A stretch of 64,000 nt of DNA. Origin: Bog-950 sp044225825 (GTDB taxonomy: Bacteria > Bacteroidota > Bacteroidia > Chitinophagales > LD1). Below the pieces are notes generated by a model. It did not search any database and was not told the DNA's origin. It saw nothing but the letters and a program-made list of their open reading frames with translations. The stretch lies in contig JBGAIB010000004.1 in assembly GCA_044225825.1 (NCBI GenBank), forward strand, positions 496,001 through 560,000, in the 5' to 3' direction. A program made the position numbers and the translations under genes. Positions 8,654 to 17,097 of this stretch are shown in pieces. How positions within the stretch are numbered: position 1 is the first letter of the stretch; each line of letters begins with the position of its first letter.

Positions 8654-9901
8654 TCATTTTATTTTTTTCACGAAAATAAAGTCACCGCCTTTGTCATCGG
8701 TGTCGGCAATAACACCAAACTGAGGAATTAAACCATCCGATAAACTGTTGTTGATTGCATTCTCTTTAAAAGAATAAAAGAGCCTTTCACTTGACAGATA
8801 AGCTGTGGTATTTCCGTTTAGCGCATCCAACATATATTTAAGGAAAACACTTTTATCCGGCACCGTAGTAAGGGCACCACTGGTCATGGCCTTACGGCTT
8901 TTGACCTTATAGAGTTCCTGCACGGTTTTAGTAGCTCCGGAAAGATTGGCTTCACGAGTTTTAAATATTCCGCCCGAAAAACAGGCATCTGAGACCAACA
9001 AGGTATGTATGCACTTCATTGGCTTAATCTGATCCTTGATGTCACTGTTGGAAATCCAGGTAGATGGGTCATCCATAGTGGCATTAGCCGGCAACCAATA
9101 GCCTTGTTCGTTATCCTTATCCCAATAACCATGACCAGAATAAAACATTAGAAAATTATCGTTTTCTCCAAGAGACAGGCGATAAGCCAATAAAACGCGC
9201 ATAATCTCAGACTTAGAAGGATTAATCATTATCCGGATGCTATCAAAAGTATAACCCTTTCTCAGTGCAGCAGCAAAAAGATTAGCATCGGAAACAGGGA
9301 AGTCCAGGTTTTGAATTCTGTTGTCCTCGGCATTGTATTGCTGGACAGCGATAATAAGGGCATAGTAACGCCCGACAGCATTAATCTGGCTATCTACTTC
9401 AAGATCTTCGCCATTGCCTTTAAGCGAGCCAACAGCAGGTAGAACAACGGCTGTAGATTGATTGTTTAATTTACCTCCTACATAATTATAGGTATAAGAG
9501 TTAAACGGTTTCAGCGCTTCATCCGCCTTTTGTAGTAGTGTGCTGCACTTTGCCTTAGTGCCTAAAGTAATGGGTAAACTAAGCACAACAGTATTATCGG
9601 CATTAACGAACCTTAATTCCACTTTACCCGCACTTAGCGCACCTGAAAATGTGGCAATTAGGATATCGCGCTCAGGAACCATATTGCTTAGCAGCACTGC
9701 TTTTGAGGTATGCAAAGGCACTTGTGAGCGCAAGAGATGCCCTTTGATTTTTGACAGAAACTCATCACTACATTCATTGTCTTCAGGCATCCAACCTTCA
9801 ATGACAACGTATCTGTACTTGTTGATTTCATTAACTTGTTGAGCAGCAAGACTAAACCCCAAAAAAATAAATATCCATACTATAAACGGTCTGAAAAGCA
9901 T
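8654..9901 (-). CDS. Secreted caspase-family (peptidase C14-like) protein
   Basis: 415 residues. After a signal peptide (...FLGFSLAAQQ) there is a beta-rich region of about 150 residues resembling stress-related lipoprotein domains, then a caspase-like p20 fold: YALIIAVQQYN, the catalytic His in FYSGHG (His257) and the catalytic Cys in SDACFSGG (Cys307). Both catalytic residues are intact. Bacterial members of clan CD are metacaspase- or orthocaspase-like and usually cut after Arg or Lys; the specificity here cannot be read. It is exported, so it probably acts in the periplasm or outside the cell rather than in regulated cell death. It is convergent with galK and divergent from a lipoprotein gene 93 bases away. 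Confidence 0.88.
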   Translation of the reverse strand: MLFRPFIVWIFIFLGFSLAAQQVNEINKYRYVVIEGWMPEDNECSDEFLSKIKGHLLRSQVPLHTSKAVLLSNMVPERDILIATFSGALSAGKVELRFVNADNTVVLSLPITLGTKAKCSTLLQKADEALKPFNSYTYNYVGGKLNNQSTAVVLPAVGSLKGNGEDLEVDSQINAVGRYYALIIAVQQYNAEDNRIQNLDFPVSDANLFAAALRKGYTFDSIRIMINPSKSEIMRVLLAYRLSLGENDNFLMFYSGHGYWDKDNEQGYWLPANATMDDPSTWISNSDIKDQIKPMKCIHTLLVSDACFSGGIFKTREANLSGATKTVQELYKVKSRKAMTSGALTTVPDKSVFLKYMLDALNGNTTAYLSSERLFYSFKENAINNSLSDGLIPQFGVIADTDDKGGDFIFVKKIK

Positions 9902-9994
9902 ATTGGATAAGTTGAAACTTATGCGATAAAGATATATTTTTTAATAAGCTAAATATTTTATATTGTGTTATTAACTAACCTAAAATTTAAGCTT

Positions 9995-10498
9995 ATGCGT
10001 TTTACCCCTGTTTTAATTGCACTAACTGCCGTAACACTAGGCGCGTGCACTACCAAAATGTACACATCACGTTCACAGCCGATTGCTCGTGGAGAGATAC
10101 CGACTACCCCTATGGTAGCCGATCTCAAGGTAGATCTAACAAAAAAAGTAACGGCTTCAGGAACAGTGAAAGGCCGGGACGCCTCGATTGAAACCGCCAA
10201 GGACGTAGCCATTTACAACGCTATGACCAGCAATAATGCCGATTTAATTATTGACCCTATTTGTAAGTGCACCGTTAAAAATGCGTTGTGGATACCTCTT
10301 CCGTTTTTGATTCCGATACCTTACCGTCCAAAAATCGTTACTTGCGAAGTTACCGGCTACCCGGCAACTTATTTGAATGTGCACGTAGCCTCTGCAGAAG
10401 AACTTGCTAAGTTAAAGGACTTTTCGGCCTCGCAGGGAAAACAGCAAGCAACTCAACAAATTGTATTTCAGACCAAGAAGGGTGGTATCTTCAGATAA
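9995..10498 (+). CDS. Putative lipoprotein, unknown function
   Basis: 167 residues from the ATG that gives a lipoprotein signal (MRFTPVLIALTAVTLGAC, Cys18). An upstream ATT/TTG start would add a charged, non-signal leader and is unlikely. The mature protein has KVTASGTVKGRDASIETAKDVAIYNA around residue 60-85, a pattern seen in envelope proteins where small domains handle repeated calls. A hydrophobic proline-rich stretch, ALWIPLPFLIPIPYRP, follows, then CEVTGYPATYLNV and a polar C-terminus. An internal Cys pair (PICKC) is present. I do not recognise a named family. It is divergent from the caspase-like gene and may share its regulatory region. Confidence 0.75.
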   Translation: MRFTPVLIALTAVTLGACTTKMYTSRSQPIARGEIPTTPMVADLKVDLTKKVTASGTVKGRDASIETAKDVAIYNAMTSNNADLIIDPICKCTVKNALWIPLPFLIPIPYRPKIVTCEVTGYPATYLNVHVASAEELAKLKDFSASQGKQQATQQIVFQTKKGGIFR

Positions 10499-10564
10499 TC
10501 TAAACCACCATTGACCCCGGCGCCTCTAATTATCGCGCTTAGAGGTGCCCTATATAAAGCTTTA

Positions 10565-10595
10565 TTGCCACGTCCCTTACCTAGTGGCAACTTTT
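10565..10595 (+). terminator. Probable terminator of the lipoprotein gene
   Basis: Arms TTGCCAC and GTGGCAA are separated by 12 bases and followed by CTTTT. The stem is short (7 bp) and the loop large, so this is a weak call. Its position 67 bases after the stop is reasonable. Confidence 0.4.
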
Positions 10596-10857
10596 CCTAA
10601 GCGCAATCTATTTAAACCCCTTTATCATCAAGTCAATTAGCTGCAACCATATTGGGGGGTATGCTGTACCAAGGACAATTTGATTGCAGCGGCGTTAAAT
10701 TATAACTTATCAGTTGCCGTTACCGCCCCACTTAAGCAACTTAAAGCAATAGAGAAATCAAACGCCACATTACCGGATAAATAACTGTTTTATGACAAAC
10801 ACTATCGTAACAAATCGGCATTTATTAAAACAACCGTTAAGAGTTCAATAAATATTA

Positions 10858-10865
10858 TATGTTTG
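10858..10865 (+). promoter_or_regulatory. -7 promoter box of the RDD gene pair
   Basis: TATGTTTG is an exact match to TAnnTTTG, and its end lies 19 bases before the first RDD ATG. The -33 region has GTTAAG rather than TTTG. Confidence 0.4.
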
Positions 10866-10884
10866 AATCAATACCTATAAAAGC

Positions 10885-11319
10885 ATGAACAACCCTACAA
10901 TTCTCGACAACCCCACGGATGGGAACGATGACATCCTTATACCGGCCTCTACAGTCCGCCGCTTTGGCAATTATCTCATCGATTCCATCTTGCTTTGGAT
11001 CGTTATCAGCATTGTATGCAGGATGGAAAGTAACATGTGGTATTACAAAGGCTACCTTATTGATATAACGCGTATTTGGGTGACCTTCCTCAGTTTTTTT
11101 GCCTACTATACCATTATGGAAGCCGTATTTGGCAAAACGATAGGCAAGCTTATTACGCGTACCAGGGTAGTAACCGAGTCTGGAAATAAGCCAGGTTTCG
11201 GGATATGCTTATTACGAACTATCTGCCGTTTTATTCCATTTGAACCCTTTTCGGTTTTTACCGGCATTGGCTGGCACGATAGCATCGCCCGTACAGTGGT
11301 AATAGAGGAACATTACTAA
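10885..11319 (+). CDS. RDD family membrane protein (first of tandem pair)
   Basis: 144 residues. It starts NNPTILDNPTDG, then RRFGNYLIDSILLW, the Arg/Asp-containing first helix that gives the RDD family its name. A second hydrophobic segment (VTFLSFFAYYTIMEAVFG) is followed by KTIGKLITRTRVV, the conserved K-T-x-G-K motif, and the protein ends in HDSIARTVV. It is an inner-membrane protein with two or three helices and unknown function; some RDD proteins act as ion antiporters. The next gene encodes a clear paralog, including the unusual NNPxILDxP start, so the pair arose by tandem duplication. Confidence 0.88.
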   Translation: MNNPTILDNPTDGNDDILIPASTVRRFGNYLIDSILLWIVISIVCRMESNMWYYKGYLIDITRIWVTFLSFFAYYTIMEAVFGKTIGKLITRTRVVTESGNKPGFGICLLRTICRFIPFEPFSVFTGIGWHDSIARTVVIEEHY

Positions 11320-11338
11320 CAATCTGAAATTTTATTGC

Positions 11339-11773
11339 ATGTTGAACAATCCAAACATTCTCGACCATCCTGCGGAGGAATCAGGGACTGTACTTATCCC
11401 CGCGTCAAAAGGCGCAAGGCTGACTAATTCCATTCTTGATCAATTTGGGATTATGTTGTGCTTTGGTATGGCATCCAATTTTACCGGCAGTCTGCAATCT
11501 TCAACTTCTGATGAACCCTCAGCGGTTATGGTGTTGCTGATATTTGGAATCATCGTATGTTATTATGCCGGTTTCGAGGCGCTCTTCAGTAAAACACCTG
11601 CCAAATTTTTAACCGGAACGCATGTAGTAACCAACGAAGGTAAAAAGGCTGGTATCGGTAAATGCCTGTTACGCACGGTTTGCCGTGCAATACCATTCGA
11701 AGTATTTTCACTGTTAGCTTCGGATGTGGCCTGGCACGACAGCATGGCAGGCACCATGGTGGTAAATGATTAG
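11339..11773 (+). CDS. RDD family membrane protein (second of tandem pair)
   Basis: 144 residues, the same length as its neighbour and sharing the NNPxILDxP start, IPAS, K-T-x-x-K and the C-terminal WHDSxAxTxVV. It differs in the first helix, where the RDD-type Arg-x-x-x-x-x-x-D spacing is kept only loosely (ARLTNSILDQFG). It has hydrophobic segments around residues 38-50 and 60-85. The 19-base gap suggests co-transcription with the first copy. The two could form a heterodimer, an inference from duplication and equal size. It converges with the adenosyltransferase gene, with seven bases between stops. Confidence 0.85.
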   Translation: MLNNPNILDHPAEESGTVLIPASKGARLTNSILDQFGIMLCFGMASNFTGSLQSSTSDEPSAVMVLLIFGIIVCYYAGFEALFSKTPAKFLTGTHVVTNEGKKAGIGKCLLRTVCRAIPFEVFSLLASDVAWHDSMAGTMVVND

Positions 11774-11780
11774 CTACAGT

Positions 11781-12332
11781 TTATCCCTTGCGAGGCTCCC
11801 ACTTAACTTCTTCCACCTTTAGATCGTGCGCCAGTTTACGGCAAAGCATAAACAGGAAATCGGATAGGCGGTTGAGATATTTGATAATTAACGGTGGCAC
11901 AGGAGATACCTGGTTTAACGCTACGGCTAAACGTTCGGCTCTACGGCAAACGGTACGCGCCAGATGACAATAGGAAACATGCACGTGCCCGCCGGGTAAA
12001 ATGAAACTTCGCAGTGGTTCCAGCCCACTTTCCATTTCATCCATCTTCTGTTCCAGCAGTGTAACGTCACTTTCGTGCAGGTCGGGCACTTTTAGTTTAG
12101 CATTATCAGGATCGGCAGCCAGCTCCGAGCCGATGGTAAATAAGCGGTCCTGAATTTCCTTAAGCAAGGTCACCAACGCAGGATCGGTGCTTACATCGCG
12201 CACAAGGCCTATCCAGCTATTAAGTTCATCAACTGTTCCGTAGCTTTCAATGCGCAGTTCGCTTTTTAAAACACGGCGGCCGCCAAAAAGGGAGGTTTCG
12301 CCAATATCACCGGTCTTGGTATAAATTTTCAT
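11781..12332 (-). CDS. Cob(I)alamin adenosyltransferase, PduO type
   Basis: 183 residues. It has the N-terminal signature YTKTGDIGETSLFGG (ATP-binding P-loop-like segment of the family), SYGTVDELNSWIG, FILPGG, and the C-terminal LNRLSDFLFMLCRKLA helix with the conserved Arg-Leu-Ser-Asp. It transfers the adenosyl group of ATP to cob(I)alamin to make coenzyme B12, in the cytoplasm, as a trimer in characterised members. This is the logical metabolic partner of the B12 uptake operon at 19-27 kb, though it lies 7 kb away and has no visible riboswitch of its own. It is transcribed alone. Confidence 0.93.
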   Translation of the reverse strand: MKIYTKTGDIGETSLFGGRRVLKSELRIESYGTVDELNSWIGLVRDVSTDPALVTLLKEIQDRLFTIGSELAADPDNAKLKVPDLHESDVTLLEQKMDEMESGLEPLRSFILPGGHVHVSYCHLARTVCRRAERLAVALNQVSPVPPLIIKYLNRLSDFLFMLCRKLAHDLKVEEVKWEPRKG

Positions 12333-12359
12333 TGCTTAAATTTTGGCAACAGAATACAA

Positions 12360-12404
12360 GGTAAACACAAAGTAGCAAAGACACAAAGTTACTTCACGAA
12401 CAAT
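12360..12404. repeat. Copy of short CACAAAG/ACGAAG-type intergenic repeat
   Basis: A degenerate run of AACACAAAGTAGCAAAG, ACACAAAGTTAC and CACGAAC units between the adenosyltransferase gene and the ABC ATPase gene. It resembles the four better copies at 39.75-40.17 kb and a fragment near 36.64 kb. Confidence 0.4.
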
Positions 12405-12456
12405 TACACCGACAAAAGTAAGTTCAAATTTGTTGCATGAATTAGCTTGTTTGCAC

Positions 12457-13161
12457 TTAAACAGCAAAAGCCTTCACAGGTTCGTTGGTGGTATCACTTT
12501 CTATTTTGCCATCGCGCAAGCGCAGGATGCGGCGTGTATGTTTGGCAATGTCCTCTTCGTGGGTAACGATGATAACCGTGTTACCTTTATTGTTGATTTC
12601 CTCGAAAATATTCATGATCTCGTAGGAAGTCTTGGTATCAAGGTTACCGGTTGGTTCGTCGGCCAGTATGATCGACGGATTATTAACCAATGCCCTTGCA
12701 ATAGCCACCCGCTGGCGTTGTCCACCCGAAAGCTCGTTTGGCTTGTGATGCATGCGATCCTTAAGGCCAACCATTTCCATTACTTCCTCGGCCCTTTGAT
12801 TGCGGTCCTTACTGTTCATGCCTGCATAAACCATAGGCAGGGCCACATTCTCCAGCGAAGTTAAGCGGGGTAATAAATTAAAGGTTTGAAAGATAAAACC
12901 GATCTCCTTGTTACGCACATGCGCCAGTTCATCATCGGTCATTTTACTAACCTGGTGCCCGTTCAGAATATAAGAACCGCTGGTAGGTGTATCGAGGCAA
13001 CCTAAAATATTCATCAGGGTTGATTTACCTGAGCCGGAGGGGCCCATAAGAGCCACGTATTCGTTGCGTTCAATCTTCATCGAAACATCGCGCAGGGCGT
13101 AAATCACCTGATCGCCCATTACGTATTTCTTCTGGATGTGTTCAATATCAATTACCGCCAT
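12457..13161 (-). CDS. ABC transporter ATP-binding protein, MacB/LolD-like
   Basis: 234 residues with Walker A GPSGSGKST, a Q-loop in FIFQTFNLLPRLT, the signature LSGGQRQRVAIARAL, Walker B ILADEPTGNLD and the switch His in VTHEED. The best family fit is the MacB/LolD/FtsE-type group, which drives mechanotransmission or lipoprotein release rather than import. No permease gene is adjacent; the partner must be elsewhere. It follows gatC by 10 bases on the same strand, so the two are probably co-transcribed although functionally unrelated. The C-terminal tail of about 15 residues (SDTTNEPVKAFAV) extends past the usual end. Confidence 0.9.
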   Translation of the reverse strand: MAVIDIEHIQKKYVMGDQVIYALRDVSMKIERNEYVALMGPSGSGKSTLMNILGCLDTPTSGSYILNGHQVSKMTDDELAHVRNKEIGFIFQTFNLLPRLTSLENVALPMVYAGMNSKDRNQRAEEVMEMVGLKDRMHHKPNELSGGQRQRVAIARALVNNPSIILADEPTGNLDTKTSYEIMNIFEEINNKGNTVIIVTHEEDIAKHTRRILRLRDGKIESDTTNEPVKAFAV

Positions 13162-13171
13162 AACAAGGGTT

Positions 13172-13462
13172 CTACTTCTTTATCACTTTCGGCACTTTAA
13201 AATAGTCGGAGTCGCGTTGCGGTGCGTTCGAAAGCGCATCTTCTTTACTCACCATACCCTTTACCTCATCCTTGCGCCACACATTTTTTTCATCCGTCAT
13301 ATAAATCAACGGCTCTACTCCGTCTACATTTACTTCACGCAGCTTTTCCACCAAATCAAAAATTCCCTGCAGGTCCTTTTTGATGCGTTCCTTACCGGTT
13401 TCGTCGTATTCCAGTTTCGAGAGTTCTGCCAGTCTTTCTACCAGCGCATTATCTATCTTCAT
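13172..13462 (-). CDS. gatC: Aspartyl/glutamyl-tRNA(Asn/Gln) amidotransferase subunit C
   Basis: 96 residues from the ATG at MKIDNALVERLAELSKLEYDE. The frame is open further upstream, but that extension overlaps trpS and has no family similarity. The C subunit wraps around GatA and supports GatB in the amidation of misacylated Glu-tRNA(Gln) or Asp-tRNA(Asn). The family blocks visible are the N-terminal helix LAxLSKLEY, the middle VDGVEPL, and the C-terminal LSNAPQRDSDYFKVPKVI. gatA and gatB are not in the window. It is divergent from trpS across about 50 bases, so two translation genes share a promoter region. Confidence 0.93.
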   Translation of the reverse strand: MKIDNALVERLAELSKLEYDETGKERIKKDLQGIFDLVEKLREVNVDGVEPLIYMTDEKNVWRKDEVKGMVSKEDALSNAPQRDSDYFKVPKVIKK

Positions 13463-13511
13463 GCAAAAAACTATTTTAGCGCGCCACAAATAAACAAACA
13501 AAAAGCAAAAA

Positions 13512-14513
13512 ATGCCGAAAGAGATAGCAGTTAGCGGTGTGCGGCCAACAGGCAGGCAACATTTGGGCAACTATTTTGGTGCCGTAGTAAACTTTGTGCG
13601 CATGCAGGAGGAGTATAACGGCTATTTTTTTGTCGCCGATTACCACTCCTTAACTACCCACCCGCATCCCGCCGATTTAAAGGCAAATGTGAAGCAGATT
13701 GTCGTAGAATATCTGGCTTGTGGAATTGATCCGCAGAAATGTGCGCTTTATGTACAGAGCAGTATCCCACAAATACCGGAGCTATACCTGATTTTTAACA
13801 TGCTGGCTTATGTTGGCGAGTTAGAACGCTCGGCTACGTTTAAAGATAAAGTGCGCACCCAACCCGATAACGTAAATGCCGGCCTGCTTACCTACCCGGT
13901 ATTAATGAGTGTGGATGTGTTAGTGCACAAGGCGAATAAAGTGCCTGTAGGCAAGGACCAAACCCAACACATTGAAATGATGCGTGACTTTGCGCGCCGT
14001 TTTAACAACTTGTACGAAGTGCAGTATTTCCCTGAACCGGAAGGCTTTTCGTATGACAGCAACCTGGTTTCGATACCATCGTTAGATGGGGACGGCAAAA
14101 TGAGTAAAAGTAAAGGGGAGCATACCTGTATTTACCTGGCCGATGAACCGGATGCCATCCTCAAAAAGATTATGCGGGCCACTACCGATACAGGCCCAAC
14201 ACAACCTAATTCGGTAAAACCGGTTGCCGTACAAAACCTGTTCGATTTGCTGAAACTGGTAAGCAAAACCGACACGGTGCAGTTTTTTGAGGATAAATAC
14301 AACGACTGCAGCATCCGCTATGGAGATATGAAAAAACAACTGGCCGAGGACATGGTAAACTACCTTACCCCTATACGCGAGCGTATTAAGGAGTTGAGTG
14401 CCAATGACAAGATGCTACATGAGATTTTGGGAGCAGGAACCGAAAAAGCCCGCGAAAGCGCCGCCCAAACCCTTAAGGACGTAAGGGAAATTATAGGCGT
14501 AAAAAGTTTTTGA
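13512..14513 (+). CDS. trpS: Tryptophanyl-tRNA synthetase
   Basis: 333 residues, class I synthetase. The HIGH-type motif appears as RPTGRQHLGNYFGA near residue 10-25 and the KMSKS motif as KMSKSKG from Lys196. Other family marks are YHSLTT, a mid-protein VPVGKDQTQHIEMMRDFA and the C-terminal anticodon-binding helices. It charges tRNA(Trp). The length is typical. A near-consensus TATTTTAG box lies about 35 bases upstream, but it overlaps the gatC side. It is followed by the kinase gene after 139 bases without a clear terminator. Confidence 0.96.
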   Translation: MPKEIAVSGVRPTGRQHLGNYFGAVVNFVRMQEEYNGYFFVADYHSLTTHPHPADLKANVKQIVVEYLACGIDPQKCALYVQSSIPQIPELYLIFNMLAYVGELERSATFKDKVRTQPDNVNAGLLTYPVLMSVDVLVHKANKVPVGKDQTQHIEMMRDFARRFNNLYEVQYFPEPEGFSYDSNLVSIPSLDGDGKMSKSKGEHTCIYLADEPDAILKKIMRATTDTGPTQPNSVKPVAVQNLFDLLKLVSKTDTVQFFEDKYNDCSIRYGDMKKQLAEDMVNYLTPIRERIKELSANDKMLHEILGAGTEKARESAAQTLKDVREIIGVKSF

Positions 14514-14652
14514 GAGAGAAAGTATTTTTATTTTCGGCGCACACACAAACAACCGAACAGCCAGGATTGAAGGAAGAAAGAGCAGGAAGCCGCATATATC
14601 GGCTGAATCTTTTTCGTAGATAGGTTCCGGCTTTAAACCCAGATTGGCACCC

Positions 14653-15399
14653 ATGGCTAAAAAAACCATTGTGAAGAAGAAGGCAGCACCTAAAAAGGCT
14701 GAACCTAAAAAAAGCAAACCCGAACCTGCAAAGGCCGAGGCTGCAACCAAAGCAAAACCGGTTGCCAAACCCACCAAAAACATCAAGCATATCGCTATAG
14801 CCGGTAATATTGGTGCAGGTAAAACCACCCTCACCAAAATTTTATCGAAGCACTTTGGCTGGTTGCCACATTTTGAAGATGTGGAGAATAACCCTTACCT
14901 GAATGATTTTTATGAGGATATGCCACGCTGGAGCTTTAACCTGCAGGTGTATTTCCTTAACTCGCGTTTTCGCCAGATTGTAGAAATACAAAAGGGAGAG
15001 GAAGTGGTGATACAGGACCGTACTATCCATGAGGATGCCATGATTTTTGCGCCGAACCTGCATGCCATGGGATTGATGAGTACACGGGATTTTGAAAACT
15101 ATACCAAGTTATTCGAAACCATTTCGTCCTTGATCCGCCCACCTGATTTATTGATTTACCTGCGCGCTACTGTACCTACCCTGGTTAACCAGATTCAGAA
15201 ACGTGGCCGGGATTATGAGGATAACCTGCGCCTGGATTACCTGCGCCGCCTGAACGAATACTACGAAAAATGGATTGGCACCTATAAGGAAGGTCGCCTG
15301 CTGATTATTGATGTAGACAATGTGAACTTTGCCGAAGATGACGAAGCCAAAGCCCAGATTATTGAGCGGGTGAACGCTGAGTTGTTTGGCCTGTTCTGA
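14653..15399 (+). CDS. Deoxynucleoside kinase with Lys/Ala/Pro-rich N-terminal tail
   Basis: 248 residues from the ATG; a TTG three codons upstream is possible but less likely. Residues 1-45 are a low-complexity basic tail (KKKAAPKKAEPKKSKPEP..., AKPVAKPTKN) that looks like a histone H1 C-terminus. The kinase starts at IAIAGNIGAGKTTLTK (P-loop), then DVENNPYL, WSFNLQVYFLNSRF, QDRTIHEDAMIF (DRS-type motif with the catalytic acidic residue) and the lid region KRGRDYEDNLRLDYLRRLNE. It belongs to the dCK/dGK family that phosphorylates deoxynucleosides for salvage. Substrate preference cannot be told. The tail is unusual for this enzyme and may bind nucleic acid or mediate membrane or protein contact. 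Confidence 0.9.
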   Translation: MAKKTIVKKKAAPKKAEPKKSKPEPAKAEAATKAKPVAKPTKNIKHIAIAGNIGAGKTTLTKILSKHFGWLPHFEDVENNPYLNDFYEDMPRWSFNLQVYFLNSRFRQIVEIQKGEEVVIQDRTIHEDAMIFAPNLHAMGLMSTRDFENYTKLFETISSLIRPPDLLIYLRATVPTLVNQIQKRGRDYEDNLRLDYLRRLNEYYEKWIGTYKEGRLLIIDVDNVNFAEDDEAKAQIIERVNAELFGLF

Positions 15400-15458
15400 T
15401 TGTAACCACTTGCAGGGCATATTTATTGCTGGCAGGCTATTTATTAATGCGATGAAGT

Positions 15459-16715
15459 ATGTTAGCTCCTTTACCTGAACGCCTCCGCCCCCGCAACATA
15501 ACTGAATTTGTAGGCCAGCAACACCTGATTGGCGAAGGAAAGGTTTTGCGTAAGCTGATTGAAACAGGCAATATTCCCTCGATGCTGTTCTGGGGCCCTC
15601 CGGGGGTAGGCAAAACATCGCTGGCACGTTTTATTGCCGAACAAATTAATCTGCCATTTTTTCAACTTAGCGCAATTGATAGTGGCGTAAAAGAAGTTCG
15701 CCGCGTGATTGAAGAGGCTGAACAGAAAGGTAAGGCAATACTATTTATTGATGAAATCCATCGCTTTAATAAAGCGCAGCAGGATGCACTGCTAGGTGCT
15801 GTGGAAAGAGGAACTATCATTTTGATAGGCGCAACTACCGAAAACCCTTCATTTGAGGTGATTTCGGCACTCCTCTCCCGCTGTCAGGTTTATGTGCTTA
15901 AACACCTGGAACGGGAAGACCTGGAGAAACTGCTAAAGGAGGCATTGACCCGCGACGAAGAACTCTCTAAGAAGAATATTACCCTTGCTGAAACCGAAGC
16001 GCTACTGAAATACAGTGGTGGGGATGCCCGTAAATTGCTGAATGTGCTGGAATTGGTAACCAACACAACCGCCGGCTCGCTGACAATTACCAACAGCTTG
16101 GTAGAGCAGGTGATACAGCAAAAAATGGCCATTTACGACAAAAGCGGCGAGCAGCATTACGATATCATTTCCGCTTTCATCAAAAGCATGCGCGGCAGCG
16201 ACCCAAATGCGGCTTTGTATTACCTGGCGCGTATGGTGGCAGGTGGCGAAGACCCTAAATTTATAGCACGCCGTATGCTAATACTGGCCAGCGAAGATAT
16301 CGGCAATGCTAACCCGAACGCATTGTTGCTAGCCACCAGTTGCTTTCAGGCGGTTACTATGATCGGATACCCGGAATGCGATTTAATTCTATCGCAAACT
16401 GCAATTTACCTGGCAACTTCGCCAAAAAGTAATGCCTCGTATAAGGCTATTGGCAATGCCAAGCGACTGGTGCAGGAAACCGGCGATTTGCCTATACCGT
16501 TACATATTCGTAATGCTCCTACCAAACTGATGAAGGACCTGGATTATGGCAAGGATTACAAATACGCGCATGATTTTGAGGGTAACTTTACCGATATGGA
16601 ATTTTTGCCCGATAAGATAAAGGGCAAACGACTATATGAGCCGGGCAATAACCCGCGCGAAAACGAAATACGCACCAGCCTGCGTAAGCAGTGGAAAGAT
16701 AAATACGGTTATTAA
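15459..16715 (+). CDS. rarA: Replication-associated recombination protein A (AAA+ ATPase)
   Basis: 418 residues. It begins PLPERLRPRNITEFVGQQHLIG, followed by Walker A GPPGVGKTS, Walker B LFIDEIHRFNKAQQDALLGAVE, sensor 1 GATTENPSFE and the C-terminal MgsA domain (SAFIKSMRGSDPNAALYYLARM, GxPEC-type block, tetramerisation region). RarA/MgsA is a clamp-loader-like ATPase that acts at stalled replication forks and gaps. The length is normal. It ends four bases before the convergent stop of a small lipoprotein gene. Confidence 0.95.
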   Translation: MLAPLPERLRPRNITEFVGQQHLIGEGKVLRKLIETGNIPSMLFWGPPGVGKTSLARFIAEQINLPFFQLSAIDSGVKEVRRVIEEAEQKGKAILFIDEIHRFNKAQQDALLGAVERGTIILIGATTENPSFEVISALLSRCQVYVLKHLEREDLEKLLKEALTRDEELSKKNITLAETEALLKYSGGDARKLLNVLELVTNTTAGSLTITNSLVEQVIQQKMAIYDKSGEQHYDIISAFIKSMRGSDPNAALYYLARMVAGGEDPKFIARRMLILASEDIGNANPNALLLATSCFQAVTMIGYPECDLILSQTAIYLATSPKSNASYKAIGNAKRLVQETGDLPIPLHIRNAPTKLMKDLDYGKDYKYAHDFEGNFTDMEFLPDKIKGKRLYEPGNNPRENEIRTSLRKQWKDKYGY

Positions 16716-16719
16716 GCTG

Positions 16720-16959
16720 CTATATACCGGAGGTTAGCAGTTTACAACTGTAGCCATCACTTTCGTAATAGGCTTTTACGTATTCCATCTCATCGTTGTT
16801 TTTCACCTTGTCAGCGCATATGCGGATACGCTCCTTGGTTTTGTAACCTACACCACCGGCGCTGTAAGTATGGCGACCGTAGCATACATAACATTTTTTA
16901 CAAGAGGTGAAGGGTAATGCCAAACAGGCCATTGTTGCCAACAGAATTACTTTTTTCAT
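16720..16959 (-). CDS. Small Cys-rich lipoprotein
   Basis: 79 residues from the ATG that gives a lipoprotein signal (MKKVILLATMACLALPFTSC, Cys20). The mature part begins KKCYVC, with Cys residues close together, and has two further Cys near ICADK and GYSCK. The pattern C-K-(K/R)-C-(Y/F)-x-C at the start, and a (Y/F)xxxxGYxC-like end, are shared with another small lipoprotein near 27.8 kb, so the two are members of one family. Two disulfides or a metal site would fit. No known domain is recognised. It is expressed alone, convergent with rarA and divergent from the thioredoxin-like gene. Confidence 0.78.
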   Translation of the reverse strand: MKKVILLATMACLALPFTSCKKCYVCYGRHTYSAGGVGYKTKERIRICADKVKNNDEMEYVKAYYESDGYSCKLLTSGI

Positions 16960-17066
16960 AGCTGAGTCCTTAGTTCTAAGATACAAAATACGTTGAGATA
17001 CCGTTACTTAAGATTTTTTAACTGCAACATAAAAATGCCAGACATCGTCTTTTATTTGCAAACGGA

Positions 17067-17074
17067 TATTTTTG
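17067..17074 (+). promoter_or_regulatory. -7 promoter box of the TlpA-like gene
   Basis: TATTTTTG matches TAnnTTTG and ends 23 bases before the ATG. No TTTG is found at the expected -33 position. Confidence 0.4.
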
Positions 17075-17097
17075 GAGCATTCTAAACCAACTAGCAG

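Larger units (their letters stand above)
10499..10884 (+). other. 386-base intergenic region between lipoprotein and RDD genes
   Basis: No gene is seen. Contents: an 11-bp near-perfect hairpin at 10519-10549 without a T tract, a terminator-like hairpin at 10565-10595, about 240 bases of low-complexity AT-rich sequence, and a promoter box at 10858-10865. Confidence 0.6.

Noticed and set aside
10519..10549. 11-bp hairpin GGCGCCTCTAA / TTAGAGGTGCC taken as a terminator
   Set aside because: No T tract follows (CTATATAAAGC), and a better candidate lies 16 bases on. It may be a minor structural element only.
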